Assembly: GCA_036824005.1 (NCBI GenBank)
Contig: DAITBA010000011.1
Span: 1-64,000, forward strand
Direction: 5' to 3'
Source of the DNA: DAITBA01 sp036824005
Lineage (GTDB): Bacteria > Pseudomonadota > Gammaproteobacteria > Burkholderiales > Rhodocyclaceae
DNA: 64,000 nt
Part shown: positions 7,215 through 16,285 of the stretch, in pieces
Position numbering within the stretch: the first letter of the stretch is position 1
Layout: the number at the start of each line of letters is the position of its first letter
Program-made: the position numbers and the translations under genes
The notes under the pieces: model-generated
Databases searched by the model: none
Told to the model about the DNA's origin: nothing
The model's input: only the letters and a program-made list of their open reading frames with translations

Positions 7215-8573
7215 TCAGTCGCGGGCGGACTTGAACAGCGCCGGATCGAGCTGATGGCGGTGGAGCAGGGAATAGAACTCGCTGCGGTTGCGTTTGGCGA
7301 GCCGCGCGGCCTGGGTCACGTTGCCTTCAGTGATCTTCAGCAGACGCACCAGGTAGTCGCGCTCGAAACCCTTTTTCGCGTCGTCCAGGGAGGCGAGATC
7401 CTCGCCCTGGCGCTGCAGCGCCCGCTGCACCAGCGCGGCGGGTATCACGGACGTGGTGCATAGCGCGACCGTCTTCTCGACGATGTTGAGCAACTGCCGG
7501 ACATTCCCCGGCCAGGCCGCGCTCACCAGCAGCTCCATGCCCTCCGGGGCGAAGCCGTTGATCTCCTTGCGGTACTTCGGCGCCTGCTGGGCGAGGAAGT
7601 GGGAGGCGAGCAGCGGAATGTCTTCGCGCCGCTCGGACAGCGGCGGCAAGGTGAAGGACACCACATTCAACCGGTAGTAGAGGTCCTCGCGGAAGCGACC
7701 CGCGGCAATCTCCTGCTCCAAATCGCGATGCGTTGCCGACACGATGCGCACGTCCACCGTCGCGCTCTGCGTCGAGCCGATCGGCCGCACCTGCCTTTCC
7801 TGCAGCACGCGCAGAAGTTTCACCTGCAATGGCAGAGGCATATCGCCGATCTCGTCGAGAAACAGCGTGCCGCCGTCGGCAGCCCGGAACAGGCCCTTGT
7901 GGTCGCGCGCGGCGCCCGTGAATGCCCCCTTGACGTGCCCGAACAGCTCCGACTCCAGAAGCTGCTCCGGAATGGCGCCGCAGTTGATGGCGATCATCGG
8001 CCTGGCGCGGCGCGGGCTGATTTCGTGGATGGCGCGGGCGAGCAGTTCCTTGCCCGTGCCGCTCTCGCCCGAGATCAGCACGCTGGCGTCGCCGTCGGCA
8101 ACCAGCCGTGCCTCGCTCAGGATACCGTCCATGAGCGGGCTGCGCGTGATGATGTGGCTGCGCCAGGCGTTGTCGTCCGCCGCCGGCACGCGGCTCGCCA
8201 GGCTCAGCGCCAGCGCGCGCTCCACTTCGTGCATCAGGTCCCGCGCCTCGAACGGCTTGGTGAGATAGCCGAACACGCCGCGGCGCGTCGCCGCCACGGC
8301 ATCGGGAATGGTGCCGTGGGCGGTGAGGATGATCACCGGCAGGCCGGGGCGCGTCTGCGATATGGCATCGAACAGTGCCATGCCGTCCATGCCGCTCATT
8401 CTCAGGTCGGTGATGACGAGCTGGGGTTGGGCGAGCGCGAGCTGCGCCAGCGCCTGCTCGCCGCTCGCCGCCTCGGTCACCGCATAACCCTCCTTGGTCA
8501 GGCGCAGCGACAGCAGCCGCAGCAGCTGCGGATCGTCGTCGACGATCAGGACGCTCGCCCGCGGATTGCTCAT
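7215..8573 (-). CDS. Sigma-54-dependent response regulator, GlrR/NtrC type
   Basis: A 452-residue three-domain activator. The receiver (residues 1-120) has VDDD at 11-14 and the phospho-acceptor Asp56 in VITDLRM. The AAA+ domain has GESGTGKE (Walker A), the GAFTGA loop that contacts sigma-54, and FLDEIGDMP (Walker B). The Fis-type helix-turn-helix near the C-terminus reads EGNVTQAARLAKRNRSEFY. Overall sequence, including TRSPLM and IAINCGAIPEQLLESELFGH, closely resembles enterobacterial GlrR (QseF). It overlaps the stand-alone receiver gene by 4 bases (ATGA) and is third in an operon with the multi-PAS kinase. Its likely target is the promoter directly downstream at 7016-7030. Confidence 0.95.
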   Translation of the reverse strand: MSNPRASVLIVDDDPQLLRLLSLRLTKEGYAVTEAASGEQALAQLALAQPQLVITDLRMSGMDGMALFDAISQTRPGLPVIILTAHGTIPDAVAATRRGVFGYLTKPFEARDLMHEVERALALSLASRVPAADDNAWRSHIITRSPLMDGILSEARLVADGDASVLISGESGTGKELLARAIHEISPRRARPMIAINCGAIPEQLLESELFGHVKGAFTGAARDHKGLFRAADGGTLFLDEIGDMPLPLQVKLLRVLQERQVRPIGSTQSATVDVRIVSATHRDLEQEIAAGRFREDLYYRLNVVSFTLPPLSERREDIPLLASHFLAQQAPKYRKEINGFAPEGMELLVSAAWPGNVRQLLNIVEKTVALCTTSVIPAALVQRALQRQGEDLASLDDAKKGFERDYLVRLLKITEGNVTQAARLAKRNRSEFYSLLHRHQLDPALFKSARD

Positions 8574-8938
8574 GTCCTCCCCAGGCAGTCACGAACGGTG
8601 GCCAGTACCTCGCGCAGATTGAACGGTTTGGCGAGGTAGGCGCTCGCCCCGCGCCTCAGGCACTGCTCCCGCTCCTGGGGATGGGCGCTGGCGGTGATGA
8701 AAATGAACGGCACCCGTTGGCCGCCCGGCATGGCGCGCAGGGCATCGAGCACGGCATAGCCGTTCGTGTCCGGCATGACGATGTCGCACAACACGAGATC
8801 GGGCAGCCGCTCGTGCAGGGCGGCGATGCCCTCGGCGCCGTCGGCCGCAGTGACGACCTCGAAGCCCTCCAGCCGCAGCAGCCGCGCCACGTTAGCGCGG
8901 ATCGGATCTTCGTCGTCGATGACCAGAATGCGATGCAC
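8570..8938 (-). CDS. Stand-alone CheY-like receiver protein
   Basis: A 122-residue single receiver domain. The acidic pocket DDED at residues 8-11, the phospho-acceptor Asp in LVLCDIVMPD (about residue 53), the Thr in FITAS and the Lys in LAKPF are all present, so it should be phosphorylatable. There is no output domain. Translation starts at GTG directly after the kinase stop, and the gene overlaps the next one by 4 bases. It sits between the kinase and the sigma-54 activator, so it may be a phosphate sink or relay, or may modulate the kinase. Confidence 0.92.
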   Translation of the reverse strand: MHRILVIDDEDPIRANVARLLRLEGFEVVTAADGAEGIAALHERLPDLVLCDIVMPDTNGYAVLDALRAMPGGQRVPFIFITASAHPQEREQCLRRGASAYLAKPFNLREVLATVRDCLGRT

Positions 8939-11900
8939 TCATTCCTCCTTGCGATTGGGAATGCTCACCACGAAGTGGGTGCCCTGGCCGACGGCGCTGG
9001 TGAACGAGATCGTGCCGCCGTGCAGATCGACCATCCTCTTGACGATGGCGAGCCCCAGCCCGGTGCCGGAGACATTGCGCACGTTGCGCGCCCGGTGGAA
9101 GGTTTCGAACAGGTGCGCTTGGTCCTCGGGCGGTATGCCGATGCCTTGGTCGGCAATCTCGAACATGCTGGCGTCCTCGCGGCACTCCAGCGTTAGCGAA
9201 ACCGGACGCCCGGGTGGCGAGTACTTGACGGCGTTGTCCAGAAGATTGGTGATGACGTGGCGCAGCAGTTTCGCGTCCGCCACGCGTATGCCCCGTTCGC
9301 CGCGGAATTCGAAGTTCAGCGGGTGGCTGTTGCGTATGCCCTGGCGCATTTCGTCCGCCAGGCGAGCGCAGAACTCTTCCAGGTCCACCGGCTGCGGATC
9401 GAACTCAATGCGCTCGGCATCGGCCCTGCCCAGGGTGAGCACGTTGTCGAGCATGCCGGCCATGCGCTCGACGGCCGATTTGATCAGGCCGATCAGCTCC
9501 GTCTTTTCCTCCGGCGGCAGGCGGTCGGCATAGTCCTCCAGCAACTCGGTCGAGGAAAGTATTGTCGCCAGCGGCGTGCGGAACTCGTGCGAGGTCATGG
9601 AGACGAAGCGGGACTTCAATTCGTTCAGTTCGCGCTCTTTCTCCAGCGCCCAGCGCACTTCTTCCTCGGCACGCTTGCGCTCGGTGGTGTCCATGAAGGT
9701 CCAGATTGTTCCCTTCGACAGGTCGGAGGGATCCAATGCCTGACCGTAGAGCTGACACCAGATGAGCTGGCCGTCCTTGCGCTTCATCTGCACTTCGCCG
9801 GAGTACGCCGTTCCGGCGGCGAGCAGCGGGTAGGCGAGGGCACCGAACTCACGGAAGCTCACCTCGTCGGGGAAGTGCATCTTTGACAGCTGGCCGATCA
9901 GCTCCTCGGGCGCATAGCCGAGCATGCGAGCAAAGGTGTCATTCACCCACTGATGGACGCGATTGACCGAGAAGGTGATGCCCACCAGCGTGTTGCGCAG
10001 GATCGCTTCCTGTTCGCGCATCGTGCGGGTCAGGTTCTCGCGCAGCTCCTTGCCCTCGGAGATATCGGTCAGGATCCAGATGCTTCCCTGCTCGAGATCG
10101 TCCGGGTCCACGGCGCGGCCGCTGATGAACGCCCAGAAATGCGAGCCGTCCTTGCGCCGCATGCGCACTTCGTGCTCGAAACTGCGCCCGGCACGCATGA
10201 TGGGAATGGCCTTTTCCGCCAGGCGCTCGTTGTCGTGCGGATCGACGTAGAGTATGAGCGCGTCCTGCCCCACCAGCTCGCCTTTGTCATAACCGAAGAT
10301 CTGCTCGAGCCGCGTGTTCAACCACTTGATCTGCCGCTTGACCAGGTGGGCGATCCCAACCACGGCGCTCTCGAGGATCGTCTCCTGCTCGGCCAGCGTG
10401 CTCTTGAGATCGTCCTGCAGCATCCGGCGCTCGGTGATGTCGGAGAGAAAATTGAGCGTCGCCGGTTTTCCTTCCCAGTCCATGGTGACGGCGCTGATCT
10501 CGACCCAGCGTACCTCGCCGTCCTTGTGTATGACGCGGAACTGGTAGCGGGCGTCGGTGACGAACTCGCCGCGCATGCGCTTGACATGCCGCTCCATCAC
10601 CAGCCCACGGTCTTCGGGATGGAGAAACTCGATGAAGGGCCGTGTCGTCAGCTCCGCCAGCGAGTAGCCGAACAGTTCCGTCGTGCGCGGGTTCGCGTAG
10701 AGCACGTAGCCGTTCTGCGCCACCATGATGCTTTCGTTGGCGTTCTCTACCACCTCGCGGTACTTCTGCTCCGAGCGCGTCAGCTCATCCATCAGACGCT
10801 GCCGGTTCGCACCCTCCAGAACCAGAGACACCATATTGGCGATGGCCGAGGCGAAATCGATCTCCTCGGCCGTCCACTCCCGCTTCGGGCCGACGTGGTT
10901 GTAGCACACCAGCCCTACCATGTGCCCCTGCAACCAAACGCCGATGTCCATCACCGAGGTAATGTCGGACGGCACCAGATAGCTGGCGGCGAAATCCGCC
11001 AGCACGGGGTCGTTCTGTGCGGCGCCGGCGATGACCGGCCGCCTGGCCTGGATGGTGGCGAAGTAGGTAGGATGGTCCGCCGCCTCGAACCGCCGGCCGC
11101 GACCGGCCGGGTCCGGACCGGCCGTGCGCGTGCGGTAGACCATTTCGCAGGTAATCGCGGATTCGTCCGGGGCGAGCGTCCAATAGGCGACGTTGTCCAG
11201 TCGCAGCGTTTCGGTGGCGAGCTTGAGTACGCGCTCCAGTGCCGGCTCAAAATCCGACTTGTCGAGCTGCGCCAGTTCGAGCAGCACGTTGCGATGCAGC
11301 CGGATCTGCTCTGCCCGCGCCGCCAGCGCCGCCTCCTGGCGCCTGCGCTCCGAGATGTCGCGTACGAACGCGCTGAAGGCGGTGCGCTCGCGCGTCTTCA
11401 CCGGCCAGACGGAAACCTCCACCGGGAATTCGCGCCCGTCGCGGGTCAGTGCGTGCAGTTCCAGCGTCTTGAACAGGACGTTACTGCTGCCGTCCGCCAT
11501 GTAGCGGCTCAGGCCCGTCTCGTGCGCCTCGCGGTAGCGCTGGGGAATGATGAGTTCGGACAACTGCTGCCCGACCGCCTCGTCGCGACTCCAGCCGAAC
11601 TGCCGCTCCGCCTGGCGGTTCCATTCCTCCACGCGGCCGTCGGCATCCATGGTCACCAGCGCATCGTTGGCAGTCTCGATCAGCAGGCGGATGCGCTCGT
11701 TGGCCGCTACCAGCTCCGCTGTGCGATCGGCGATGCGGCTTTCCAGCTCCTGATTCAGACGCTGCACCTGCTCCTCGGTGCGCTTGCGTTCCGTGATGTC
11801 CGTGGCGATGCCGGTGACGCGATACACACGACCCCGCGCGTCGCGCACCGGGAAAGCCTTGTCCCGCACCCAGCGAATGGAGCCGTCGGGCCGCACGACG

Positions 11901-12538
11901 CGGTATTCCTCGTCGTACTCGCCGAGCGTCTGCCGCGCCAGTGCAGCGATGACGCGCGGGCGGTCGCTGACGTGGATAGCGTTGATGAAGGAAGTGGCAT
12001 CTGCATAGAGGCTGTCCACGCTGCGCCCCCAGATCGCCTCGTAGGCCGGGCTGACGTAGAGCATCTGTGCCTTGGCCGGATCGGTTACCCAGAACACCTC
12101 GGGGATATTCTCGGCGATCTCGCGGAAGCGCTGCTCGCTCTCGCGCAGATCCTTCTCGGCGCGCTTGAGGTCGGTGATATCGGTGAAGGTGATGACCAGG
12201 AAGCGCTGTCCGCCCTCACGCGTGATCGCCTTGCATCCGACCCGCGCGTCGAGATACTCGCCGTTGCGCTTGCGCACTTTCCATTCGAGAGGCACGCGTG
12301 GCGAATCGTTGAGCACGGCCTTGAAGAAGCGCTGCTCCTCGGCCAGCACGCTCGCCGGCGCGGCCAGGGTGTAGTGGCGGCCGATCAGCTCCTCCGGCTG
12401 GTAGCCGATCAACTGGCAGAACGCCGGGTTGACCTGAACGAAGTACCCGTTTTCGTCTGTGAAGCAGATGCCGATCCGGGCGACGTTGAAAACCGTCACC
12501 AGGAAATCTTCCTCCAGACTCAGGGGCGGGGAACTCAC
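8939..12538 (-). CDS. Multi-PAS/GAF sensor histidine kinase
   Basis: A 1,199-residue soluble-looking kinase with no membrane span. In order it has PAS/PAC repeats (first: FNVARIGICFTDENGYFVQV), a GAF domain in the middle (about 500-650), three more PAS/PAC repeats, a HisKA domain with SHEFRTPLA (His near 983) and a HATPase domain with DQGIGIPPED and GTGLGLAIVKRM. The frame stays open to 13018, but that part is antisense to the hemerythrin gene at 12692. GTG 12538, just before SSPPLSLEEDF, is the plausible start; no good ribosome-binding site is visible. It begins an operon with the receiver and the sigma-54 activator. Multiple PAS domains suggest sensing of redox, O2 or small ligands inside the cell. 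Confidence 0.93.
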   Translation of the reverse strand: MSSPPLSLEEDFLVTVFNVARIGICFTDENGYFVQVNPAFCQLIGYQPEELIGRHYTLAAPASVLAEEQRFFKAVLNDSPRVPLEWKVRKRNGEYLDARVGCKAITREGGQRFLVITFTDITDLKRAEKDLRESEQRFREIAENIPEVFWVTDPAKAQMLYVSPAYEAIWGRSVDSLYADATSFINAIHVSDRPRVIAALARQTLGEYDEEYRVVRPDGSIRWVRDKAFPVRDARGRVYRVTGIATDITERKRTEEQVQRLNQELESRIADRTAELVAANERIRLLIETANDALVTMDADGRVEEWNRQAERQFGWSRDEAVGQQLSELIIPQRYREAHETGLSRYMADGSSNVLFKTLELHALTRDGREFPVEVSVWPVKTRERTAFSAFVRDISERRRQEAALAARAEQIRLHRNVLLELAQLDKSDFEPALERVLKLATETLRLDNVAYWTLAPDESAITCEMVYRTRTAGPDPAGRGRRFEAADHPTYFATIQARRPVIAGAAQNDPVLADFAASYLVPSDITSVMDIGVWLQGHMVGLVCYNHVGPKREWTAEEIDFASAIANMVSLVLEGANRQRLMDELTRSEQKYREVVENANESIMVAQNGYVLYANPRTTELFGYSLAELTTRPFIEFLHPEDRGLVMERHVKRMRGEFVTDARYQFRVIHKDGEVRWVEISAVTMDWEGKPATLNFLSDITERRMLQDDLKSTLAEQETILESAVVGIAHLVKRQIKWLNTRLEQIFGYDKGELVGQDALILYVDPHDNERLAEKAIPIMRAGRSFEHEVRMRRKDGSHFWAFISGRAVDPDDLEQGSIWILTDISEGKELRENLTRTMREQEAILRNTLVGITFSVNRVHQWVNDTFARMLGYAPEELIGQLSKMHFPDEVSFREFGALAYPLLAAGTAYSGEVQMKRKDGQLIWCQLYGQALDPSDLSKGTIWTFMDTTERKRAEEEVRWALEKERELNELKSRFVSMTSHEFRTPLATILSSTELLEDYADRLPPEEKTELIGLIKSAVERMAGMLDNVLTLGRADAERIEFDPQPVDLEEFCARLADEMRQGIRNSHPLNFEFRGERGIRVADAKLLRHVITNLLDNAVKYSPPGRPVSLTLECREDASMFEIADQGIGIPPEDQAHLFETFHRARNVRNVSGTGLGLAIVKRMVDLHGGTISFTSAVGQGTHFVVSIPNRKEE

Positions 12539-12691
12539 GGGGCAGCGACACGGGGACCAGCGAATGGCCGATGCGGCATTGTATAGGCCGCGTCCGGCTT
12601 TCGTCCAAGGCGCCGCGTGGCGGCCCAGGCGGGTGTCGGCACCCGTGGTGTATAGTGGCGCGGTCTCCCGTCGCACCCAGGTGCCCGCGCC

Positions 12692-13105
12692 ATGAATTGG
12701 TCCGCCGACTATGAACTCGGCATCGCGCCGATGGACGCAACCCACCGTGAGTTCGTCGCACAGGTCGCTGCGCTTGCCGCCGCTGCCGACGGCGAGCTGG
12801 CAGGCCTGCTCGATGAGCTGATCGTCCACACCATCGCCCACTTCGAACAGGAGAAGCGCTGGATGCAGACGAGCGGCTTTCCGCCCATCCACTGTCACAC
12901 CGGCGAGCACGAGCGCGTGCTGGAAGTGATGCGCGACGTGCGCAACAAGGTGGGCGCCGGCGACCTGGCCCTGGGCCGCACGCTGGTGAAGGAACTGCCG
13001 GCGTGGTTCGAGAACCACGCCTCGACAATGGACGCGGCGCTGGCGTTCTTTCTCAAGGAGACGGGCGGCCTGAACGCGGTGCCGGCCAGCGGCGACGCCG
13101 GCTGA
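12692..13105 (+). CDS. Bacteriohemerythrin (paralogue of the protein at 3919)
   Basis: A 137-residue hemerythrin. Ligands in order are H in DATHREF, H and E in HFEQEK, H and H in CHTGEH, and H and D in NHASTMD. It shares long stretches with the protein at 3919 (HREFV, GFPPI, LGR, PAWFE). It is transcribed divergently from the PAS kinase, with about 150 bases between starts, so the shared intergenic region may control both. A TATAGT -10-like hexamer lies near 12651. Likely role: binding O2 or NO, perhaps connected with the sensing task of the adjacent kinase. Confidence 0.92.
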   Translation: MNWSADYELGIAPMDATHREFVAQVAALAAAADGELAGLLDELIVHTIAHFEQEKRWMQTSGFPPIHCHTGEHERVLEVMRDVRNKVGAGDLALGRTLVKELPAWFENHASTMDAALAFFLKETGGLNAVPASGDAG

Positions 13106-13124
13106 CAGCTCGCCCCGCGCGCCC

Positions 13125-14045
13125 GTGCCCTGCGCCTACGTTACCCATCCGGCATGCGCTCGCCACGACATGGGTGCGCGCCATCCCGAGTCCCCGCAGC
13201 GGCTGCAGGCGATCGAGACATCGCTGGTCACGGCCGGAATTCTGGCGCGGCTGCAGCGGGTGGAAGCGCCCCCTGCCAGCCGCGAGCAGCTCTTGCGCGT
13301 GCACGAGGCGCGCTACCTCCGTCACCTCGAATCGGTCTCGCCGGCATCGGGCACGGCGCGCCTCGATCCGGATACGGCGATGAACCCCCACTCCCTGGAA
13401 GCGGCCCGGCGGGCAGCCGGCGCCGTGGTGCGCGCCACCGAGCTCGTGCTCGCCGGCGAGGTGCGCAGCGCCTTTTGCGCCGTGCGCCCGCCGGGCCACC
13501 ACGCGCGGCCGGCGGCAGCCATGGGCTTCTGCATCTTCAACAACGTCGCCGTCGGCATCGCCCACGCGCTCGCCGCGTACCAGCTCGAGCGCGTCGCCGT
13601 GGTCGACTTCGATGTCCATCATGGCAACGGCACGGAGGAGATGTTCCGCGCCGACGCCCGCGTACTCATGCTCGACGGCTTTCAGCATCCCTACTATCCG
13701 TATTCGGGCACGCAGACGCGCCCGGGCTATGTGCCCCTTCCCTTTGCCGGGGGCAGCAACGGCGCTGCATACCGCGACGCCGTGCGCGAACACTGGCTGC
13801 CGGTGCTGAAACGATTTCGTCCCGAACTGATCTACATCTCCGCGGGGTTCGATGCCCACCGCGACGATCCACTGGCACACATGAAACTAGACGAAGACGA
13901 CTATGGCTGGCTCACCCACGAAGTGCGCGACATTGCCGAGGCCTATGCCGGCGGCCGCATCGTCTCCACACTCGAGGGCGGTTACAACCTTGACGCGCTC
14001 GGGCGCAGTGTCGCGGCGCATGTCAGGATGCTTGCCGACTGTTAG
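13125..14045 (+). CDS. Histone-deacetylase-family amidohydrolase
   Basis: A 306-residue arginase/deacetylase-fold enzyme. The catalytic pair is in RPPGHHA (about residues 123-129). Zinc ligands are in DFDVHHGNGT (Asp and His near 161-163) and in SAGFDAHRDDP (Asp near 245). GGYN near the C-terminus supplies the usual glycine loop. In bacteria such proteins deacetylate acetoin-related substrates, polyamines or lysine side chains; the substrate here is unknown. The start is GTG 13125, 19 bases after the hemerythrin stop, suggesting one transcript with it. Confidence 0.93.
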   Translation: MPCAYVTHPACARHDMGARHPESPQRLQAIETSLVTAGILARLQRVEAPPASREQLLRVHEARYLRHLESVSPASGTARLDPDTAMNPHSLEAARRAAGAVVRATELVLAGEVRSAFCAVRPPGHHARPAAAMGFCIFNNVAVGIAHALAAYQLERVAVVDFDVHHGNGTEEMFRADARVLMLDGFQHPYYPYSGTQTRPGYVPLPFAGGSNGAAYRDAVREHWLPVLKRFRPELIYISAGFDAHRDDPLAHMKLDEDDYGWLTHEVRDIAEAYAGGRIVSTLEGGYNLDALGRSVAAHVRMLADC

Positions 14046-14433
14046 CCAAGTTCTGGCGGCGTCGATGGCAGTGTCATTGGCGGCGAGCGCCGCCGCGCAG
14101 CCTCCGCCCGGAGAAGTGGAGAAGCACCTGCTGCTGCGCCAGCACAACCAGGACGAACTGCTGCTCAAGCAGCGCCAGTCCCAGGAGCTGCGGCAACCGG
14201 GGCTCACGCCGCAGCAGCGCCGCGAGGCCGAGCGCCGCCACGCCGACCAGGCGCAGCGCCAGCGCCAACTCTTCGGCGAGCAGGTCCAGCGACAGCAGCA
14301 GTTGCAGTCGACCCTGCCGCAATTACCAGAACACCAGCAGACGCCGCGCTCCGAGACCCAGATGCACGAGTTCGCGCGCGAGCGCACGGAACAGCGGCAG
14401 CGGTTCGAGCGCGAATCGGTGGAGGGGCGGTAG
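14020..14433 (+). CDS. Exported Gln/Arg-rich coiled-coil protein
   Basis: A 137-residue protein whose start (ATG 14020) overlaps the end of the deacetylase gene by 26 bases. The signal peptide is MSGCLPTVSQVLAASMAVSL with cleavage after AASAAAQ (about residue 27). The mature part is almost entirely charged and Gln-rich, with a heptad-like pattern rich in Q, R, E and L (HLLLRQHNQDELLLKQRQ), so a long periplasmic helix or coiled coil is expected. An internal ATG at 14065 is an alternative start. No family recognised. Composition makes homology weak evidence; the signal peptide is the best support. Confidence 0.65.
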   Translation: MSGCLPTVSQVLAASMAVSLAASAAAQPPPGEVEKHLLLRQHNQDELLLKQRQSQELRQPGLTPQQRREAERRHADQAQRQRQLFGEQVQRQQQLQSTLPQLPEHQQTPRSETQMHEFARERTEQRQRFERESVEGR

Positions 14434-15063
14434 CAAAGACGTGGAGCATTCGGTCGGCACGGCCGATTCGCCCAGCATCTGCCGTCGGCCGAGTCAAGTG
14501 ACCACTCGGGTCTGCGTAGCGATTCCGGCGAGACATCGAGCGTCTTTCGGCACCACTCTCTCCCATGCGCCCAACCGCTTCGGGCCGGCTCGGGCCGCCC
14601 GCCCGACGGCGCCGGTACTTGCGGATGCGCGTTCAATCTCCTATTCTTCAATCTCTGGGCACTAAAACAAAGTCCGCTCAATTGCCGGCGAGACGACTCT
14701 GGGGAGGGTCGGTCCGTTGATCCAGTCAATATCCGTGCTGCGGCATGGGAGCTGCGGCGCCTTTGCTTCGTTGCATCGGCGGTTCGCATGCGTTCACGAT
14801 CTGCACGCTGCGCCGAGGGCGCGCCGGCAGGCCGAATCGATTTCGCGACCCAGGGTCGGAGATGTCTTGTTTCGCGCTGCCGTAGCCGGGTCGCCGGCGG
14901 CGCGACGGAATTCGTGGTCAGTTCGGGACGGGTCCATGCTAGGTCGCCTTACGTTTCAGGCTGAAGGCCGTCGGCCGCCGTGTTCCGCAGGGGGCTCGCA
15001 CACCGTTTGTGGTAAGGTTGCGACCCCAATCAGTTTCTCTCTCGTTCGCCCAAGGAGGGTCCG
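14434..15063. other. Intergenic region, no gene seen
   Basis: 630 bases between the Gln-rich gene and the thiolase gene. Open frames exist on both strands, but their translations are Arg/Cys/Trp-rich composition artefacts without ribosome-binding sites. A strong ribosome-binding site (CAAGGAGGGTCC) sits at the right-hand end before the thiolase. No tRNA, terminator or repeat was recognised. The promoter of the bktB-phaB unit should lie here. Confidence 0.5.
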
Positions 15064-16245
15064 ATGACGCGTGAAGTGGTTGTGTTGAGTGGAGTCCGTA
15101 CGGCAATCGGGGGCTATGGCGGCAGTCTGAAGGATATCGCGCCCGCCGATCTCGGCGCGATTTGCGTCCGCGAGGCGGTCAGGCGCTCGGGTGCCAAGCC
15201 GGCGGATATGGGTCATGTCGTGTTCGGCAACATCATCCATACCGACGCGCACGATCACTATCTGGCGCGCGTCGCCGGCGTCAAGGGCGGGCTGCCGCAT
15301 GAGACGCCTGCGCTTACGCTGAACCGGCTGTGCGGCAGCGGCCTGCAGGCGATCGTCACCGCGTCGAACATGATCACCGCCGGCGACGCCGACTTCGCCG
15401 TTGCCGGCGGCGCGGAGAACATGAGCCGCAGCCCGTATTTGGCGCCGTCGCTGCGCTGGGGTGCGCGGATGAACGACACGAGTTTGGTGGACATGATGGT
15501 CGGCGCCCTGAGCGATCCGTTCGACGACGTCCACATGGGCGTGACGGCGGAGAACGTCGCCAAGAAGTACGGCATCTCCCGTGAGGACCAGGACGCGCTC
15601 GCGGCCGAGAGCCACCGCCGTGCCCAGCTCGCCATCGATCACGGCTACTTCCGCGCCCAGATCGTCCCGGTGCCGGTCAAAGTCAAGCGCGACATGATTC
15701 CGTTCGAGCTGGACGAAACGGTGCGCGGCGACGTGACGGCCGAAAAGCTGTCCAAGCTCAGGCCGGTGTTCGACAAGCAAGGCAGCGTGACCGCCGGCAA
15801 TGCGTCGAGTATCAACGACGCAGCGGCGGCCCTCGTCCTGGCCGACCGCGAAACGGCCGACAAGCGCGGACTCAAGCCGATGGGCCGGCTGGTTGCCTAC
15901 AGCTACGCGGGCGTCGACCCGAAGTACATGGGCATTGGGCCGGTGCCGGCAGTGCAGAAATTGCTCGATAAGACCGGCTTCAAGTTGGACGACATCGATG
16001 TGTTCGAGGTCAACGAAGCGTTTGCCGCGCAGGCGCTGGCGGTGTCACGCGAACTGAAGCTGCCTGCCGACCGCACGAATCCGAACGGCAGCGGCATCTC
16101 GCTGGGTCACCCGATCGGGGCGACCGGCGCGATCCTCGTCGTCAAGGCGCTGTACGAACTGAATCGCACGGGCGGAAAGCGCGCACTCGTCACGATGTGC
16201 ATCGGGGGCGGGCAGGGCATTGCGGCCATCTTCGAGCACCTGTGA
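15064..16245 (+). CDS. bktB: Beta-ketothiolase / acetyl-CoA acetyltransferase
   Basis: A 393-residue thiolase that condenses two acyl-CoA molecules to 3-ketoacyl-CoA, the first step of polyhydroxyalkanoate synthesis, or runs in reverse in degradation. Catalytic residues are Cys90 in NRLCGSGLQ, His349 in GHPIGATG and Cys379 in CIGGGQG. The sequence is closer to Cupriavidus BktB than to PhaA (TREVVVLSGVRTAIG at the start, AGVDPKYMGIGPVPA in the middle, IAAIFE at the end), so broader chain-length use is likely. It has a strong ribosome-binding site. phaB follows after 40 bases. No PHA synthase gene is in the window. Confidence 0.93.
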   Translation: MTREVVVLSGVRTAIGGYGGSLKDIAPADLGAICVREAVRRSGAKPADMGHVVFGNIIHTDAHDHYLARVAGVKGGLPHETPALTLNRLCGSGLQAIVTASNMITAGDADFAVAGGAENMSRSPYLAPSLRWGARMNDTSLVDMMVGALSDPFDDVHMGVTAENVAKKYGISREDQDALAAESHRRAQLAIDHGYFRAQIVPVPVKVKRDMIPFELDETVRGDVTAEKLSKLRPVFDKQGSVTAGNASSINDAAAALVLADRETADKRGLKPMGRLVAYSYAGVDPKYMGIGPVPAVQKLLDKTGFKLDDIDVFEVNEAFAAQALAVSRELKLPADRTNPNGSGISLGHPIGATGAILVVKALYELNRTGGKRALVTMCIGGGQGIAAIFEHL

Positions 16246-16285
16246 GATGGCCAATCGGTGATCGCAAACAACTAGGGAGGAACAA

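Noticed and set aside
9953..12586. 877-codon open frame on the plus strand antisense to the PAS kinase
   Set aside because: The translation is His/Arg/Asp/Gln-rich without domains, and the opposite strand encodes clear PAS, GAF and kinase motifs. Long antisense frames are usual in GC-rich DNA.
13887..14789. 300-codon minus-strand frame rich in Cys, Trp, Arg and Ser
   Set aside because: It is antisense to the Gln-rich gene (Gln codons read as Cys/Trp/Leu/Ala codons in reverse) and has no family features.
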